Origin: Liolophura sinensis
Lineage: Eukaryota > Mollusca > Polyplacophora > Chitonida > Chitonidae
NCBI RefSeq assembly: GCF_032854445.1
Contig: NC_088295.1
Coordinates: 30,305,385 to 30,369,384 of the forward strand
DNA: 64,000 nt
Direction of reading: 5' to 3'
Made by a program: the position numbers and the translations under genes. A model generated the notes under the pieces. That model ran no database searches. It saw nothing but the letters and a program-made list of their open reading frames with translations, and was not told the DNA's origin. Of this stretch, positions 25,801 to 40,800 are shown piece by piece (within the stretch, counting starts at the first letter, position 1; every line of letters begins with the position of its first letter).

Positions 25801-28800
25801 CAGCGACCGGTGAATGTTGGGCATACTTCATTGGTAAGAGCTAATTCTCGGTCCTTTATCGACAGATTGATTGACTGATTTATGCATTCGTTCGTTGATT
25901 GAGGTTTTATCTTTAATATTGATCTTTGAATAGTTGTCATGACAGTTTTCTCATTTCCACTCTACATCTATATGCACAGGTCAAATCGGCATTTGGATGT
26001 ATCGCCTGGATCACAACACACAAGTCAGCCGGAGCTCGACAATTCAGTGCATTCAGTGGTACATTCAGGAGGCACAGCGGAGGGACGAGATACAGTTTCT
26101 GAATAGATGGCTCTTACCGTGCCCTTGTACCGGCTTCATGGCTTGGCTCGACTGGAGCTTCATTGGTATAGGAGGCAACTGCTATACGCAGCTCTTCAAC
26201 TCCTTTGGACGCTCTGGGACACGGGTAGGCTACATTTTAGAAGCGACAAAGCAGGTGTAAATGTCGTAGGTCGATCTGTCGTTCGGTCGATTGTACAAAT
26301 TTTTAATTTCCTATGTTTTAGCATTGGCTATTCACTTAAGAAGGGTCCTAAGTAACATACGGCACGGATGTTTCTCCAAGATTTCAGTTATTGTAAAATT
26401 GTACTTGTTTTATACAGGTAATCAAACTAAATTAGCGATAACGCAAAACCGCTAATTCATTTATCGATATCGCTAACTCATTTATCGATATCGCTAATTC
26501 ATGTAGCGATAAATAGTGTTCCTTGTTATCTTTCAATAGAAATGACTGCTCCTTCCACGTTGCTACGAAGCAGAATCTAGAAGAAAATGTCTGTAATTAC
26601 AATGGCTCAAGTAGCAGGGTCAGCCATCATGGCACCAAGCCATGAAATTAGGCCTTTTGTCACTAACTAACGAAAAGGTCGGTAGTTTACCCCGACAATC
26701 AGGTTTGAGTCATGGGAATACTATGACCATGGGAAGTCCGAGATTGTTCTGACGTCAGGTTTGGCCATATTTGGGCCTGTCAAAACTTGCACCAGACCAA
26801 ATGTCAGAGCAATTTAACTGCATCTGCGTCACAACAAGCTCTTTTAGAACAGATAAAAATACCAATAACTTTATTAAAAATAAACTAAACATTGCAAAAC
26901 TCGAACCTGATTTATAACATGTGATTGTAAAACATGACATCAAGTTTTAGTTCTATGCGACGATGCGTTCTGAAACTGTAAAAATCCAAATACAGGATAA
27001 TAAAAGGGTCTTCCTTTTGCTAAAAATGGACAAAATGACCTGAAAGTTTCCATTTAATAGGATGAACCGTTCCGGAAAGAAGTCCGGAGAACTGATTTTA
27101 CACGGACAGACAGTCTGATCGGGCCTGCACAAACGAGCTGTAAACTGTGTCTACTAATAACAACAAAGCATTTGATGAATGATGGTTTCCGTCAGTACAA
27201 AATTCTATTTTTTTTTTAACAGATATGTTGTTACTCGAGTTTTTTCGGCTTTCTGCTCACCTCGGGTAGATCTCGCAGTGCTCTGGCTCGGTTCCACCCT
27301 TTGTTCAACCCTCAGTTCCATTACCTGTATGACGTAAAACCCCGTCAAGATTGCTGTCACAGATCGAACCTGTGTAGCCTGTACGTAGATCTCAGGCCTA
27401 TTAACAGATGCCGGTTTTACTTTCCTCCTTTCTTTGGTAAGTAAACAGACAAAAGTGTTTAATTGCTTCAAACGTCGTATATCTTCTGCAATATCTAGTG
27501 CTTTCCCATATAGCACACTTCACCCAAGCCATCCCATGAGATTAATATTTAATCAGTGTTCGATTAAATATGCCAGCATCAGATGTCCCGAATAGTCAGT
27601 CAGTCAGTCAGTCAGAATATACCGAAACTTTACAAAAACCGTATGGTGTTATTATCTGCCTTGGGAAATGGAGAAAAGTCACTTTGAATATCGCTCACGC
27701 ACATAATCTCACATAACATTTGACTTATTTTTCTAAATGTAAATCTTTTTAATAAACAAATACAAAAATAAATATTTGTCTTTACCTATTCCCAGCTTTC
27801 TTTTGGGGTGATCCTCACATTAAGACGCTGGATGGTAAAGGATACACATTTAACGGATGGGGCGAGTTCACCATGCTAAATGTGATCATGAAGGACGGAG
27901 ATATCTTACGCCAGGCGATACAAGGGCGAACAGCCCGCGCCCTTGACTCCGATGGCAATTTCACGGACGCTACAGTTTTCAGTGCATTTGCTGCCAAGGA
28001 TTTTGAGAACAACGCAACGTTTCATGTAGAGCTGACACGTCTAAAAGACGGTAAGACATCGACATTACTACAATCATGTAGAGTTGACACGTGTGAAAGA
28101 CGGTAAGGCATTAACATTACAGCATTCACGTAGAGCTGACACGTTTAAACGATGGTAATACACTAACATTACAACATTCATGTAGAGTTGACACGTGTAA
28201 AAGACGGTAAGACATTAACATTACAGCATTTATGTAGAGTTGACACGTGTAAATGGGGGTACTACATTAACATTACAGCATTCATGTAAAGCTGACACGT
28301 CTAAAAAACAATAAGACATTGACATTACTACAATCATGTAAAGCTGATACGTCTAAAAGAAGGTAAGACATTAACATTACAACATTCAGGTAGAACTGAC
28401 ACGTCTAAAAGACGGTAAGACATTAACATTACAGCATTCATGTAGAGTTGACACGTCTAAAAGACGGTACGACTTTAACATTACAGCATTCCGGTAGAGT
28501 TGACACGTCTAAAAGACGGTAAGACATTAACATTACAACATTTACGTAGACTTGACATGTCTAAAAGACAATAAGACATTAACTTTGCAACATATAGGCC
28601 TACATGTACAAAAAAAACCAGTTTAACACCCAGGTACAAATTCTCTCTAAGTCCAAGGATACACCCATTGGACCAGGTCACTCAAATGTCGTCACTGTTG
28701 TGATTCTTAGTTTGTTTGAATGTTAGTGTGACTTCTGACAGTTTTACTCATTTATAAAGTTGATTTAGTGAAATGTTAGAATGAAGACACCAGACTTGAC

Positions 28801-31800
28801 GCCCCGTACATTCACAGAAATTAGGCTACCTGTTTGATGTGGTATATTTTAATGTAAATATTAATGCACGACATACATGTTACACGAAGCCTGTTGGATG
28901 TTATCCTCCCAGTTGTTTTTAATAAACCCATGTTGACAAACATCTGGAGGCACACACTTGCCAGACTAGCAATAGGTCTACCTACCGTAACCAATCGCCT
29001 GCAGCTGTTACATGTACATAAACTCGATCTCCACACTTAAAACCGAATCTCCGTCATGGAGTTTGGTAACAACCTGGTTAAAATTTGCCACAAAGTCTTC
29101 ATTACCCTTAGTGCCGAGCTGCTGCAGTTCTGAACCAATCATATTCTCTGTTTATTCCGAGGCCTATGTTAATGAACAACACCTCTTGCTTCCACCAACC
29201 AAAGTAGTTTTCATCCATTTAAATCATGCTTTCAAAATCTAGGAATCTCATCACGTGAACGACTGTTGTGACGTAGGCATTACCATTCGTCAAACATTGG
29301 AGGCTGGTACAGAAAGTTTCTAATGGCACAACTAGAACACCATAGTTTTGTGATCATAGAGCACCTGACACCCGGCCGACCATCATTTTGTTCTGTTGTG
29401 CTTAAAATCCAATATATCACAGCGTGTACAGACAATGGTGTCATTTTAAAATAGCTATGATAGGACACGTGACAGAGCCTAATGGAATGTTATACCTATC
29501 TGTAGCATTAGCCACGTGATTGCCTATTCCAATGGCTAAAAACACGACTAGGCTCAAAGCGAAAACCAAAATTGGATCAAGAATGAAATATATGTAATAA
29601 CATTATTTTCACTGCTATTGGAGTAGAGAATTTCCAGTTTAATACGTAATTCCCTTGATAATTTGTTTACCCCTACAATTTGTTTATGGCAATGGTCTGT
29701 TTTCTCATTAGTTTGTCTGAACATATCTTAATTTGTTCGTCCCACAAAAAGGAATAAACTTCCATGGCAATGGTCCATTAGATTGTCTGAATATATGATA
29801 ATGTTTGTCCCTAACAAGACATGAATAAATGGTTTGTGTCGTTACTGGTTTGAATACTCTTATTTGATCATTTGTTTTCTCTCACAAGTCATGTATGGCG
29901 ATGCTGCTTGTATGCATTACTTTGTTTGAATATGAGATCATTAGTTTGTCCCGCACGAGGCATGAACTTATATTCATTACTTTGTCTGAATCTGATCATT
30001 TTTTTGTCCCGCAGAAGCACGAATTTGTATTCATTACTTTGTCTAAATATCGAATCATTTCTTTGTCCCATATAAGGCATGAATGTGTACGGCAATGGTC
30101 AAGACTACACTCTTCAGTTCCGACAAAACCCAGCTTTCCAACAACAGACAAGCAGTTTAGGGCTGCGGCGCGCCGGCAACAGTAGTGTCATTATCAGCTT
30201 CACAAACGGTAAGCCAGAGCATTGTTCATTACAGCCAGCCTTTCGGACTTTATGGTGCTTTGTAATTTCTAAGATGTTTATTTTTTTTAACATGCAGATT
30301 TTAGTTAACTGATGGAATTGTTAACGTTTAGTTCCTCGCTGTCGTTTAATTTGGATCAGTGTGTTAATAATTTTATTCCACAATTTTATGGAGTAAACTA
30401 AGTTGAATCAATTCTTTCCAATCTATCTCATGATCTCTTTGTATTGGGAGATCAGTATTCGATATACACAAAATCATATATAGATTTACACCAGGAAACA
30501 GATAAAGCATTAAGTGACAAATTTACGTGAAAATTTTTTTTTAAATTAGCTGTTGTTCATGGTTCTTATACTGTATAGCTTTTTTCACATGGATAAAATC
30601 TCAGGATCGAATGCTGGCTTTCTATTCAGATACGTGGCTGTCAGGATCTGATTAGAGTTGGCTTTCTATTCAGATACGTGGCTATCAGGATCTGTTTAGA
30701 GCTGGCTTTCTATTCAGATACGTGGCTATCAGGATCTGATTAGAGTTGACTTTCTATTCAGACACGTGGCTATCAGGATCTGATTAGAGTTGACTTTGTA
30801 TTCAGATGCACAACTATCGGATGGTATCCAATGCTGACTTACACATACAGCTCTTAAGTTCTAATAGGCACTGTCTATTGTTACGACCCAAACTGTCTGT
30901 ATTATAAAGAGATGGCTTGTTCGAAACACACGACAGTTTAGCTGCACAAAAAGTAACCAAAACCAGCAGATTTTATTTTACAACAATTTATTAGGTTTAA
31001 CAAGAACAGATAACAAGACTTTTACAAATACTAAAGTACTTAAGTTTAACAAGAAAGGATAGCAGTATCTATACAAACACTAAAGTACTTACATGTACAA
31101 CGGTGTCAAGTCCAAAGGAACGCATATATTCCACAATGCTGAAACCATACAGGTATAAATGCACAAATAAGAGGGAAAATCCACAGTATAACTGAGTGTA
31201 TGACGAAATATACACAAAATTCCACAGACAGGATCCGTGTACTAATAAGCACTGTGTACACATGAGCACAAATTAAATATACAAGCTCAGATTGAACAAG
31301 TGCTCGGTGGAGATAGGATATAACAAAGCCAGAGGCTATAAAGACCCCAAAATTCAGCACAAAAGGCCTACTAAAGTAACACACAGCGAAAGCATCCAAA
31401 CTCTCAATAATTCTCCTTTCTCACCCTTTGACCTGCTTTCATAGGTCTTATATACACTGGTGGAGTCCTCCATCTCCAGTCCTAATGGACACTATGTCCA
31501 GGTACTCTACTTTAATTTGTTCAGATATACAGCTCTCAAGTCACTATTCCCTGATAATCTACTCCAACGCTGCACTGCACACTATCCATTCAGATACACA
31601 GCTCCTAAGTCATAATGACCACTGTCTATGTCCAGATACTCTACTGTAAAGCGGCACTTCAAAATATCTCTTCAGGTATATAGCTCCGAGACTCCGACAT
31701 ACATACTTTCTTTTATACTCAGTACTGATGTTTAGATGTTGATCTTTGTGTTTCAGGAATAAACGTGAACATCACATATCAGCAAGGTTTACTAGACATG

Positions 31801-34800
31801 TCTGTTTCTGTGCCACGGGACTTTAACAATACTTACCGAACACTCGGGCTCCTAGGTGTTCTAGATGGTAACCCTGACAACGACTTCACCCTTCCTAATG
31901 GAACAACGATTAGTTCCAACGCATCCGAACAGGAAATCTATGATGGATTCGGAATCTACTGTAAGATATCTAAAATGCATTCATTCTTCGAGTTATATGC
32001 ATCGTAATTATTTTGGTTGTCTGCGTTTGTTTTGACTTTAAGGCACCTATATATTTCTCTTGACGCTTTATCATAGTATTTACGAACTGATCATAACTGT
32101 TTGAACTTTTATGGCGGTATCAGTCACGTGATGCCGGTATAATCGCTGGGAAAGGGAATATGCTGATCAATTTATCGTGAGAAGAAATGCGTGGAGAGTA
32201 AAATGGAAGTCGCCAAACTACTATTGTACACACTAAAAATAAGTGTTTCGTTTTTTTAAACACATTTCTATTTCAGTTTAATGATGCGTCCTAGTTTTTA
32301 GTCATAAAAAATTATGTTTATTAATTAAAGGGATGTTTTTATCATTGTACACATGTGAAATGTTTAGACAATAAATTTGTGGATTTTTTCAATCAACACA
32401 AATAATCGAGTAAAGATGAAAGTTTTATTTAAGTGTAAAATGGAGATAAATATGCAAGTGTGCTTACTATAGTAAACTGTTGATCAGGTTATCTCATTTT
32501 TTCTCGTTTCTACCAATAATTACTGAATATCTACCTTTGGTTCTTCTATATGGTTTGGCTGTACATTTGGTACTTCTGAACTTGCAACTATCACTGGTTC
32601 CACCTATGCGTCTATAAATAGTTTGCTTTATACACTTCGTTTTACGCTCGGTACTACCCTTTTTCTACACTCTTGGTTATTTATTTCCTTTCTTGGATCT
32701 ATACCCTTGGTTTATGACGCAGGAGTCTAATAGAAGCATTACCTACTTTGTCTTTTTTTTCCAAGGGCAAATTAATGTGAATGAGTCATACTTTCGCTAC
32801 CGGGCCGGAGAGAAGGCGGAGGACCACGTGCACCCGGATTTCCGGCCACGTTTCTTGGAGGATTATACGGAGGATGACCAGATGATGGCTAAAATGAAGT
32901 GTGGGGACAACATCGAATGTCAGTTTGACTTCCTGGCCACAGGAAACGAGGATGTGGCCTTAGCGTCCTTAAAAACCAGTGTTGATTCGGATACCAATGC
33001 CAAAACCCTAAGTAAGTCAGTCAATATCATAATCATGTCGTTTTCAGCCGCAGGTTGTACATCACAGATGTCTTATTTATTCTACAGTTCTAAAGACAGT
33101 TCCATACATGTGATTCTCATCTCTTGCAGCAAACCATTTAACGTGTCTTAAAATTTTGTGTTGACCCGTATTGAGTCAGTGCAAGCTTGAGGGATTGGTC
33201 TACCATTGCTAAAGAAAAATTGGTAATATTTCATATAATGTACACATGTATATACATGTATATTACGGGTAACGCCACCAATAAACAGGTTTACTACGTG
33301 TAGGTTTCTTAGTGGTTAGTCATATCATTAGTGTGATATTCAAGAATACTAATTAGTATGCTTCCCAAAATCCATATGTAATATATACGTCATACATTTT
33401 ACTTGTATATTTGTACAAATTAACTATGAATTTTAAGCTGAAAAAGACGTATTTGCAAATGTCAAAATAAATTTGCAGAGAGCTGACTCATTTCATGTAG
33501 TCTTATCTTCTGTGATGAATTCAGGTTTCAACAACAACGTTAAGACGTCACATGACTCTAAATTGTCGTTCATTAACATCTATTATTTTTCCGTTACTGA
33601 GAACGCTGACGATGTGTACCTGTCGGTCTCTGTTCAGGTAACGCCGTCCCGACGCTGAATGGTGATAACGTTATCCAGGCTGTGGTGAACCAATTGGTAA
33701 CGTTCAGCGTGAATGCTTCTGATAGGGATGGCGATAACATTACCATCTATTCTGTGGACCGTCCAAATAACCTGATGGTTTCTCAGAATCCAAACAACAC
33801 TGCATATTTCACTTGGGTTCCAGAATCTACAGACCCGGTTGTTATAAGGTAAGGCCTCATATATTTCGTCTTTACATTATTTTAACGATCAAGGACCCCT
33901 TGCAAGAAGATGGGAAATCGTCCCGGTGTCGCTGAAGTTGATTGCCAACCTGTTCACAGTGACAAATCGTCTGCGAAATGACGCAAGGACTTCCCTGGTT
34001 TGCGGTTGAAGTTGTTATGTAGCAGGTGTAGCTGATGGAATAGAGCAAGCCAAAATATTCGCTTCTCACCAGCAGCCTTCTGCATGCCATTAAATGCCTA
34101 GGATAATATCCTTTCCCCTCCAATGTTGGTATTTGAAATAAGTTTTGCCTGATGATTTATACCGTGAATATATGACAGTATCTATAACAGATATTTACTA
34201 CGACGCTAAACTGAAAAACAAGTGTTCCCTTTCACAATGTAATAGTGCGATATGATGTTAACTGAAGGAAATGGCGTAGAGCTTTCACTGGAAAAATACT
34301 GTATAGATTTACTATATATTTAAACTTATTTAAACATATAGGTTGACAATATGTGAAGAAACATAAACAAAGAATTTCTTGTGTGTGTCAAATTCACCCT
34401 CCCTCTTCATTACCTCACTGTGTTAAGCACTAATAATCATAGGAATCGAACTCGTTATGGCAGTCCACACAACGACACGCATGTTCATTGCACGTTGGTT
34501 GTTTTTTGTTTTTTTTTGTTTTTTTTCCTTTTGTTAATATGTTCATTTAACAGAGTTCAGGATATACAATGTTACCGCTAGACCAATGCGGACAATACAT
34601 TAGAAGACTTGAAATATTATGGTCAGTGTAGAGTCCCTGTGGACTTCCAAATTATTTCATTTTTTCTTCAAATTATAAAAATATGATATGGAGGGGAAAC
34701 GATGAAACACAAGGGAATTTTTCGGTCACATGTGTGGAACCAGACTGACATGTTTTTTTTTACACAAATTTCGAAAAGAATCCCAAACGGATTCTCGTAC

Positions 34801-37800
34801 ATGCAAGCACGTGTATGTCATGTAGAGTGCGTATACAGTAAGCACGATTGTCATACCACATCGTGAACAACCCCTAACTCTATTCCTTATTCATCTAAAA
34901 GTATACAATCGAGAATGCGATCTTTTTAGGCATGTGGCTTTGGTTTTCCGTTATTGTACTCCACGTACTAATTTTATGGTTGATGAATTTGTTTGTTATT
35001 TTCATTTATTGTTCTTGCTGTAACAGGAGACACAATCCATTCGTCAATGCGTCATAATGTTCATTTCATTCATTGTTTAAAATATCAACATAATCTGGAA
35101 TATCCCCCATACTTTTCTAAATAGTATACCAACAGATATTGAATCAGATGACTTGCAGCTGCAGTTCCTCTAAAATGTCGTGCCTTTTTTTATTTACCCT
35201 ATTAGTATTGGAGCTCGGGATGATCAGGGCGCAGAGGCTCTCGCACTGGATGTGGAAGTGCGTCTGTGCAGTGGATGCAATGGACACGGAAATTGTGATT
35301 TTGACGACGAAACCATCGTTGAGTCAGATGAGGAGTCTAATGAAACTCTCACGTTCCGAAGGATCCCATGCAGATGTAACACCGGTTGGACAGGTAAGAT
35401 TGGGTACAATGTACCATTAACTATCGTTTGTTCTCAATCTAGTGACTTAATGAACTATTTCTCTGACCGATCTGTTCACGAAATATAGGCGTAGGTATCA
35501 CAATAATTCACGTCTTGTTTTTAGTGAAATGTCATGTATTGCACATTTTACCCTTTGATGATTCTGTGCACAAATGTCAGGTCTTATCTATGAATCTCGT
35601 GCATTTAATAAGCCAATTCAAGTATATCTATTTATATCTAAGTGAACCAGTTATATTTAGGGACATATACGCAATAGATAAACATTGCCATGAGCGTCCG
35701 TTTGAGGTGGAATCGCTGCATTGATTAAACTCGCGCTTTCTGTTAGCTGGCTTACAATGCCAATGTATCTCGTTGAGGCAAACTTCTTGTACCTATGAAC
35801 ATGAATATGGGTTGGTGCACAGTCAAGCACTTTTAATTGTATGTTGGTATGGTGACAGATTTTGCAAAAGCGGTTTGCATATTTAGAGATCATGCATGGG
35901 CCCATGACGTACTCTCGTCCAGGAACTTTGACGAGGCTTTCTTACAAACTCACGTATTTGAAAACACGACCAAGTATTTGCTACAAGAAAGATGATAGGC
36001 CTGTAAACTATGAATGAGTCACAGCATTCAGAAATGGGCCTTGGGTGCCTAACACCATACTGTCTAGGCCACATTTCTGTGCAATCTGAAACTGGAAATG
36101 TCTTAAAACTTACAAATCTGTTGAAAATGATGTGTTTTGATTTATTTATTTATTTGATTGGTGTTTTACGCCGTACTCAAGAATATTTCACTTATACGAC
36201 GGCGGCCAACATTACGGGGGAGGAAACCGGGCAGAGCCCGGGAGAAACCCTCGACCATCCGCAGGTGGCTGACAGACCTTCCCACGTACGACCGGAGAGG
36301 AAGCCAGCATGAGCTGGACTTGAACTCACAGCGACCGCATTGGTGAGAGACTCCTGGGTCATTGCGCTGCGCTAGCGCGCTAACCGACTGAGCCACGGAG
36401 GCCCCACGTGTTTTGAAGAAGTTTCACTGGAATAACGAGGTAGGTGTCCCGATTTGTGTCAGAAATAACTGACCAGTGTTTCCTGAAGATAAATATTTTG
36501 TGTTTATAGGACGAGGACTGTGAGGCAGATTACGACACCTGTATTGAAAACCCGTGTCCCCAAGGAACTAACTGCACAGATCTGGACCCCGAGCAGGAAA
36601 TACGCTTACAGAGGGGATACAACTGCACTGACTGCCCCACAGGACTGGCTCTGTCCGAAAACAAATGCCTGGGTAATCTGACCGCTACAGGGGTTTAACT
36701 CTACCGTTTCACTTTATTCTAACAAAACATATCTGAAGTTTATACATTGTTTGTTTAAGGACTCATCTGCCCTTCGTAAGGTACACGCAGGTAATGGCAA
36801 AGAGCAGTGGTTAATATTGGCTAAATATATTTCAAGAGGTGGGAAATTGCAGCCTAAGTCAAAGGACTTAACTAAAGTGTGGCGTGCTACATGTATAGAT
36901 TAATTATATACGCTTTCTTTGCATATCAAACCTCTTTTTGCTTCTAATGTCGACATTTTCAGGGTCGAAATAACCCGAAATTTACATATAATAATGCATA
37001 CGCTTAATACTATTTTACATCTACTCACAATTATAAAAGGCCTTCTAACTTTCTTGCCGAATGTATATGTAATATTGAATTGTGTTGTTTTTTCTTGATA
37101 TTGGTTCAGATATTGATGAATGCTCTGCGTCAAACCCGTGTGATCACAACTGCTTCAACACTGAGGGCAGTTACTACTGCACATGCGACGCGGGCTATCG
37201 TGTAGCCCAACAGACTTGTTTAGGTAAATATTTTGCATACACCATATTTCTAAGAACACACAGATACAATATCATGAAATTAATCTCTCAATTCAAAGCG
37301 GGGCAGATTATGTTAAGGCTACAACTGGTGAAAAAAGAAACAATAGCATAGTTTCATGAATGGAGGAAACCGCACTAGAAATGGGCAAATTACATTTTTG
37401 ACCGAAATCGAAACATATATGGTTACATTCTAACGTAAACTAAGTATGCAAACATTACCATTCTAGCATTTATATCTCAGTGCGTTACATACCTGTCTAT
37501 ATTAAATATTTTCTTTTACTTCGCCCTATATGTTTATTTCACTTTATGTGCATGCGAGCTATACGTGCATACATGAACTAATTTCTCCTGTACAGATGTC
37601 GACGAATGTGTAGCAGGCAATGGTGGATGTGAACAAATGTGCATCAATGACGCTGGGAGTTTCAGTTGTGGGTGTGCACAGGGATTTTCGTTAACTTCAG
37701 ATGGCAAGACGTGTAATAAAGGTATGGACATCAGTTATTACAACTTTATGTACTTTTATTTTTTCCTCAAGAATGTTCTTGTGTACTGCGACAGCCAGGT

Positions 37801-40800
37801 TCACCATTCAAGTATAAAGCCGCATTGGGCACAGAAACTTTACATTAAAGCAATATTTGTACTCTGCTGGAACATTTTCTGCCTGAAGTAACACGGGCCT
37901 AAGCTGTATAGTCTTTTGGTTCATTCCTGCTACTGTGTTGACAGTTTGTCGGCAAACTGGTAACCTATAGTACTCATGTGTTAAAACACAATCCTATAGA
38001 TAACACAAATATAACACAATCCTATAGGCCTGTATTGATTGTATAAATACGATAATATTACCGTTATGTCAAAGTATGGCGTAAAACACCATTCAAATAA
38101 ATAAATAAATCTTTATGTCAAAAAGCCCATTAAATTAATTAAACTTTAAAGTTCGTCTTCTTTAAATCTTCAACAACTCTTCTTAGTTTATGGCAGTATT
38201 TTTTTATTTATTAGATTGATGTTTCACGCTGCCCGTACTCGAGTATATTTCACTGAGACGACAGCAGCCATCATTATGGTAGTTTTGGTATCAATGGTTA
38301 TAGTTCACGATGTAGTGACTGGTATGGTCTATATATTTTTTTTTGGGCCTTGGTGTAAAGTGTCGAAGCTGGCCAGCTAATGAACAATGAGGTTGTGGCC
38401 TCGGATCCCTCTCCCTCACTGCTTCCGTGTGATTTTGAGTGAGGTTGTCGGTCGGTTGCTTGCTTAAGGGCAGTGAATAAATCCAACTCTGGTGGTGCAA
38501 GTGGTTTTATGTTGAATTGTATAATTCTTATATTTTTTAGATCAGGATCAGGACCCCTGTGTGGCGTTAAATCAGACGAGCACATGTGCGTATGCCTGTC
38601 GAGTGAACAGCCTCAATAATCAAGCCGAATGTTTTTGCAAAGCTGGCCAGACAGTGAACCCTAATGGATCGTGTAGCGGTAGGTGTCTTGTTTTATAGCC
38701 TACCCTACTGTACTACTACATGTACTTCGTGCATTAACAGTCTGCGATACGTTAACGAGCGTGCATGTCCCAATACGTAAATGGGGTCTTTAGAGAAGTT
38801 TCACGAATCTTTCAGAAATATACAGGTGCATAGCTATCATCCATTGGTATTGATGACAAGCTTGGCACTGTCGGTGTAAAGCCTATACACCATTGGACTG
38901 TGTATGTGCATTGGACTGCAGCATGTGTTTCAGATATTATAATGAAATTTAAAGACCCTCTGTTGTGAAGTTTTAGGCACCTAGTCACCTAGTTGACCTA
39001 CACAGCCTACATGTATACCAATGAACTGTGTACTACTCTGCCACAGAGTAGATGATTCCATTTGGTCCACAGGTTCTAGGAACGATTCCAGCCATTTCTG
39101 GCTAAAATCAAATATAAAATATGATTTTAAAGCCTATTTTTGGGTTCTAGAAATTCATGTTTGGACCACCTAGGCAAATGTTATCTAACAATATAAATGG
39201 GTTAAAATTTCAACTCCTAGTACCAAATATCAAGCATGTGACAAGGTTTTAAATTTGGGTTTAAAGAAGAGATGAGTATTTGTACTAAAAAATGAAGAGA
39301 TTTATTGATGGAAAATGAAAAAATAAACTAGAAAAAAAAAATTATTTTTGACGGGGGGTGGGGTGGGGGGTGAGCTCCGTGGCCGAGTGGTTAGGGTGCC
39401 TGCACGGAGCAATAACTTGAGGACGTCTCACCAATGCGATCGTTGTGAGTTAAAGTCCACATCATTCTGTCTTCCTGTCCGGTCGTATGTGGGAAGTTCT
39501 GCCAAAACCTGGTCGTGGGTTTCTCCCCGGGCTCTGACGGGTTTCCACCCACCATACTACTGTCCGCCGCCGTTAAAGTGAAATATTTTTAAGTACGGCG
39601 AAATCACCAATCAAATAAATAAATAAATCATTTTGGACTCAAATGTTACATTTCGTAATAACCACTCTATTGGTGCATATTTTCCCGCCATATATAATCG
39701 GTAATATTCGAAAATGACGTCATCAATGAACATACAGGAAATGCGCCACCAGCTTACGAGGAACACGGCACCAGCATAGCGCACCCCAATTTGGGCTCTC
39801 CCCCAACAAAGTTGTTTTGACAGTTGTCACTGTTGACGTCACTATACAGCATGCAGCCTAATTCATTTCCGGCTTGATAGTTGAGGAAAATTAGACCTAT
39901 GGTAGCTTACCCTAATCATATAGGGCCTACCTGTTAATGGGGGCCTATCGGCATAGCTACATGTAATGGGACTGCTCAGGCCTACACGCTACAATTTGGT
40001 ATGGTCCTTTCCTTTATTTTAATTAGCTGCAATTTGTTGTGTAATAACATGACCAAATTTTACGTTATTTTGACCTCGTTACATTAGCAATAACAATTTT
40101 AAAGTGATTTAAAATTTTGACTTAGGTCTAAGTCTAAGATTGCTTCATGGTCTCGGGACCAGGTATACAAGCCATCAACCACAATCGACGTAACAGAAAC
40201 CTCCAAGGAACTAAGGAGGTACCGGTTTACATTTTAAAAAAAGGTCGGGACGAAGCCATATCTATTTTCAGAGTTCTTGGAAACAGAGAAGCAGTCAAAA
40301 ATTTTCAATGGTGCCAGATAAATGGATATAAGTTACCCCCGTTTCTGTGGACTCTTCTGTAGAAGAGTACGTTGAAGATGGAGCAGAAGGAACATTTTTG
40401 GTTGAATGGTTATTAGTGAGAATCTACGTATGCTGTTTATTTATTATGCGAAATGATGCATGCATCAAGGTAGCCTTTTATGTGAAACAGAATTATGATC
40501 CACTAGAAAGAGGCAGCAAAGACAAAGCGTTAGTTAGTGCATCTACAGACACGACTGTATTGTTAGCTCTACTTTGGTTAACTCTGACGGGCCGTCTCTT
40601 CATCCTAACGGCTAGCGTCACCGATGCCAATAATGCTAACTGTCATATAGCCGTGCCTGCTTTACGCGCTGTCCGTCACACATCGATGTTGGGGTGGAGA
40701 AAAAGTCTCTGTCTGTACTCGTATATGACCAAAATGCTCATCACAGCAAGATGTCCCCTCTACCCGTTGCTTGTAAATCCAACAGAGCCGATTGATTTTC

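Larger units (their letters stand above)
31961..36509 (+). other. introns 9-12 outside the exons and SINE
   Basis: AT-rich sequence, a T-rich run near 34500-34530, and no coding or element signal apart from the listed exons and the SINE at 36141. Confidence 0.6.

Noticed and set aside
28051-28106. Exon 7 extended to the stop at 28106
   Set aside because: Reading past the donor only translates the second array copy; the VWD domain continues cleanly from 28050 to exon 8.
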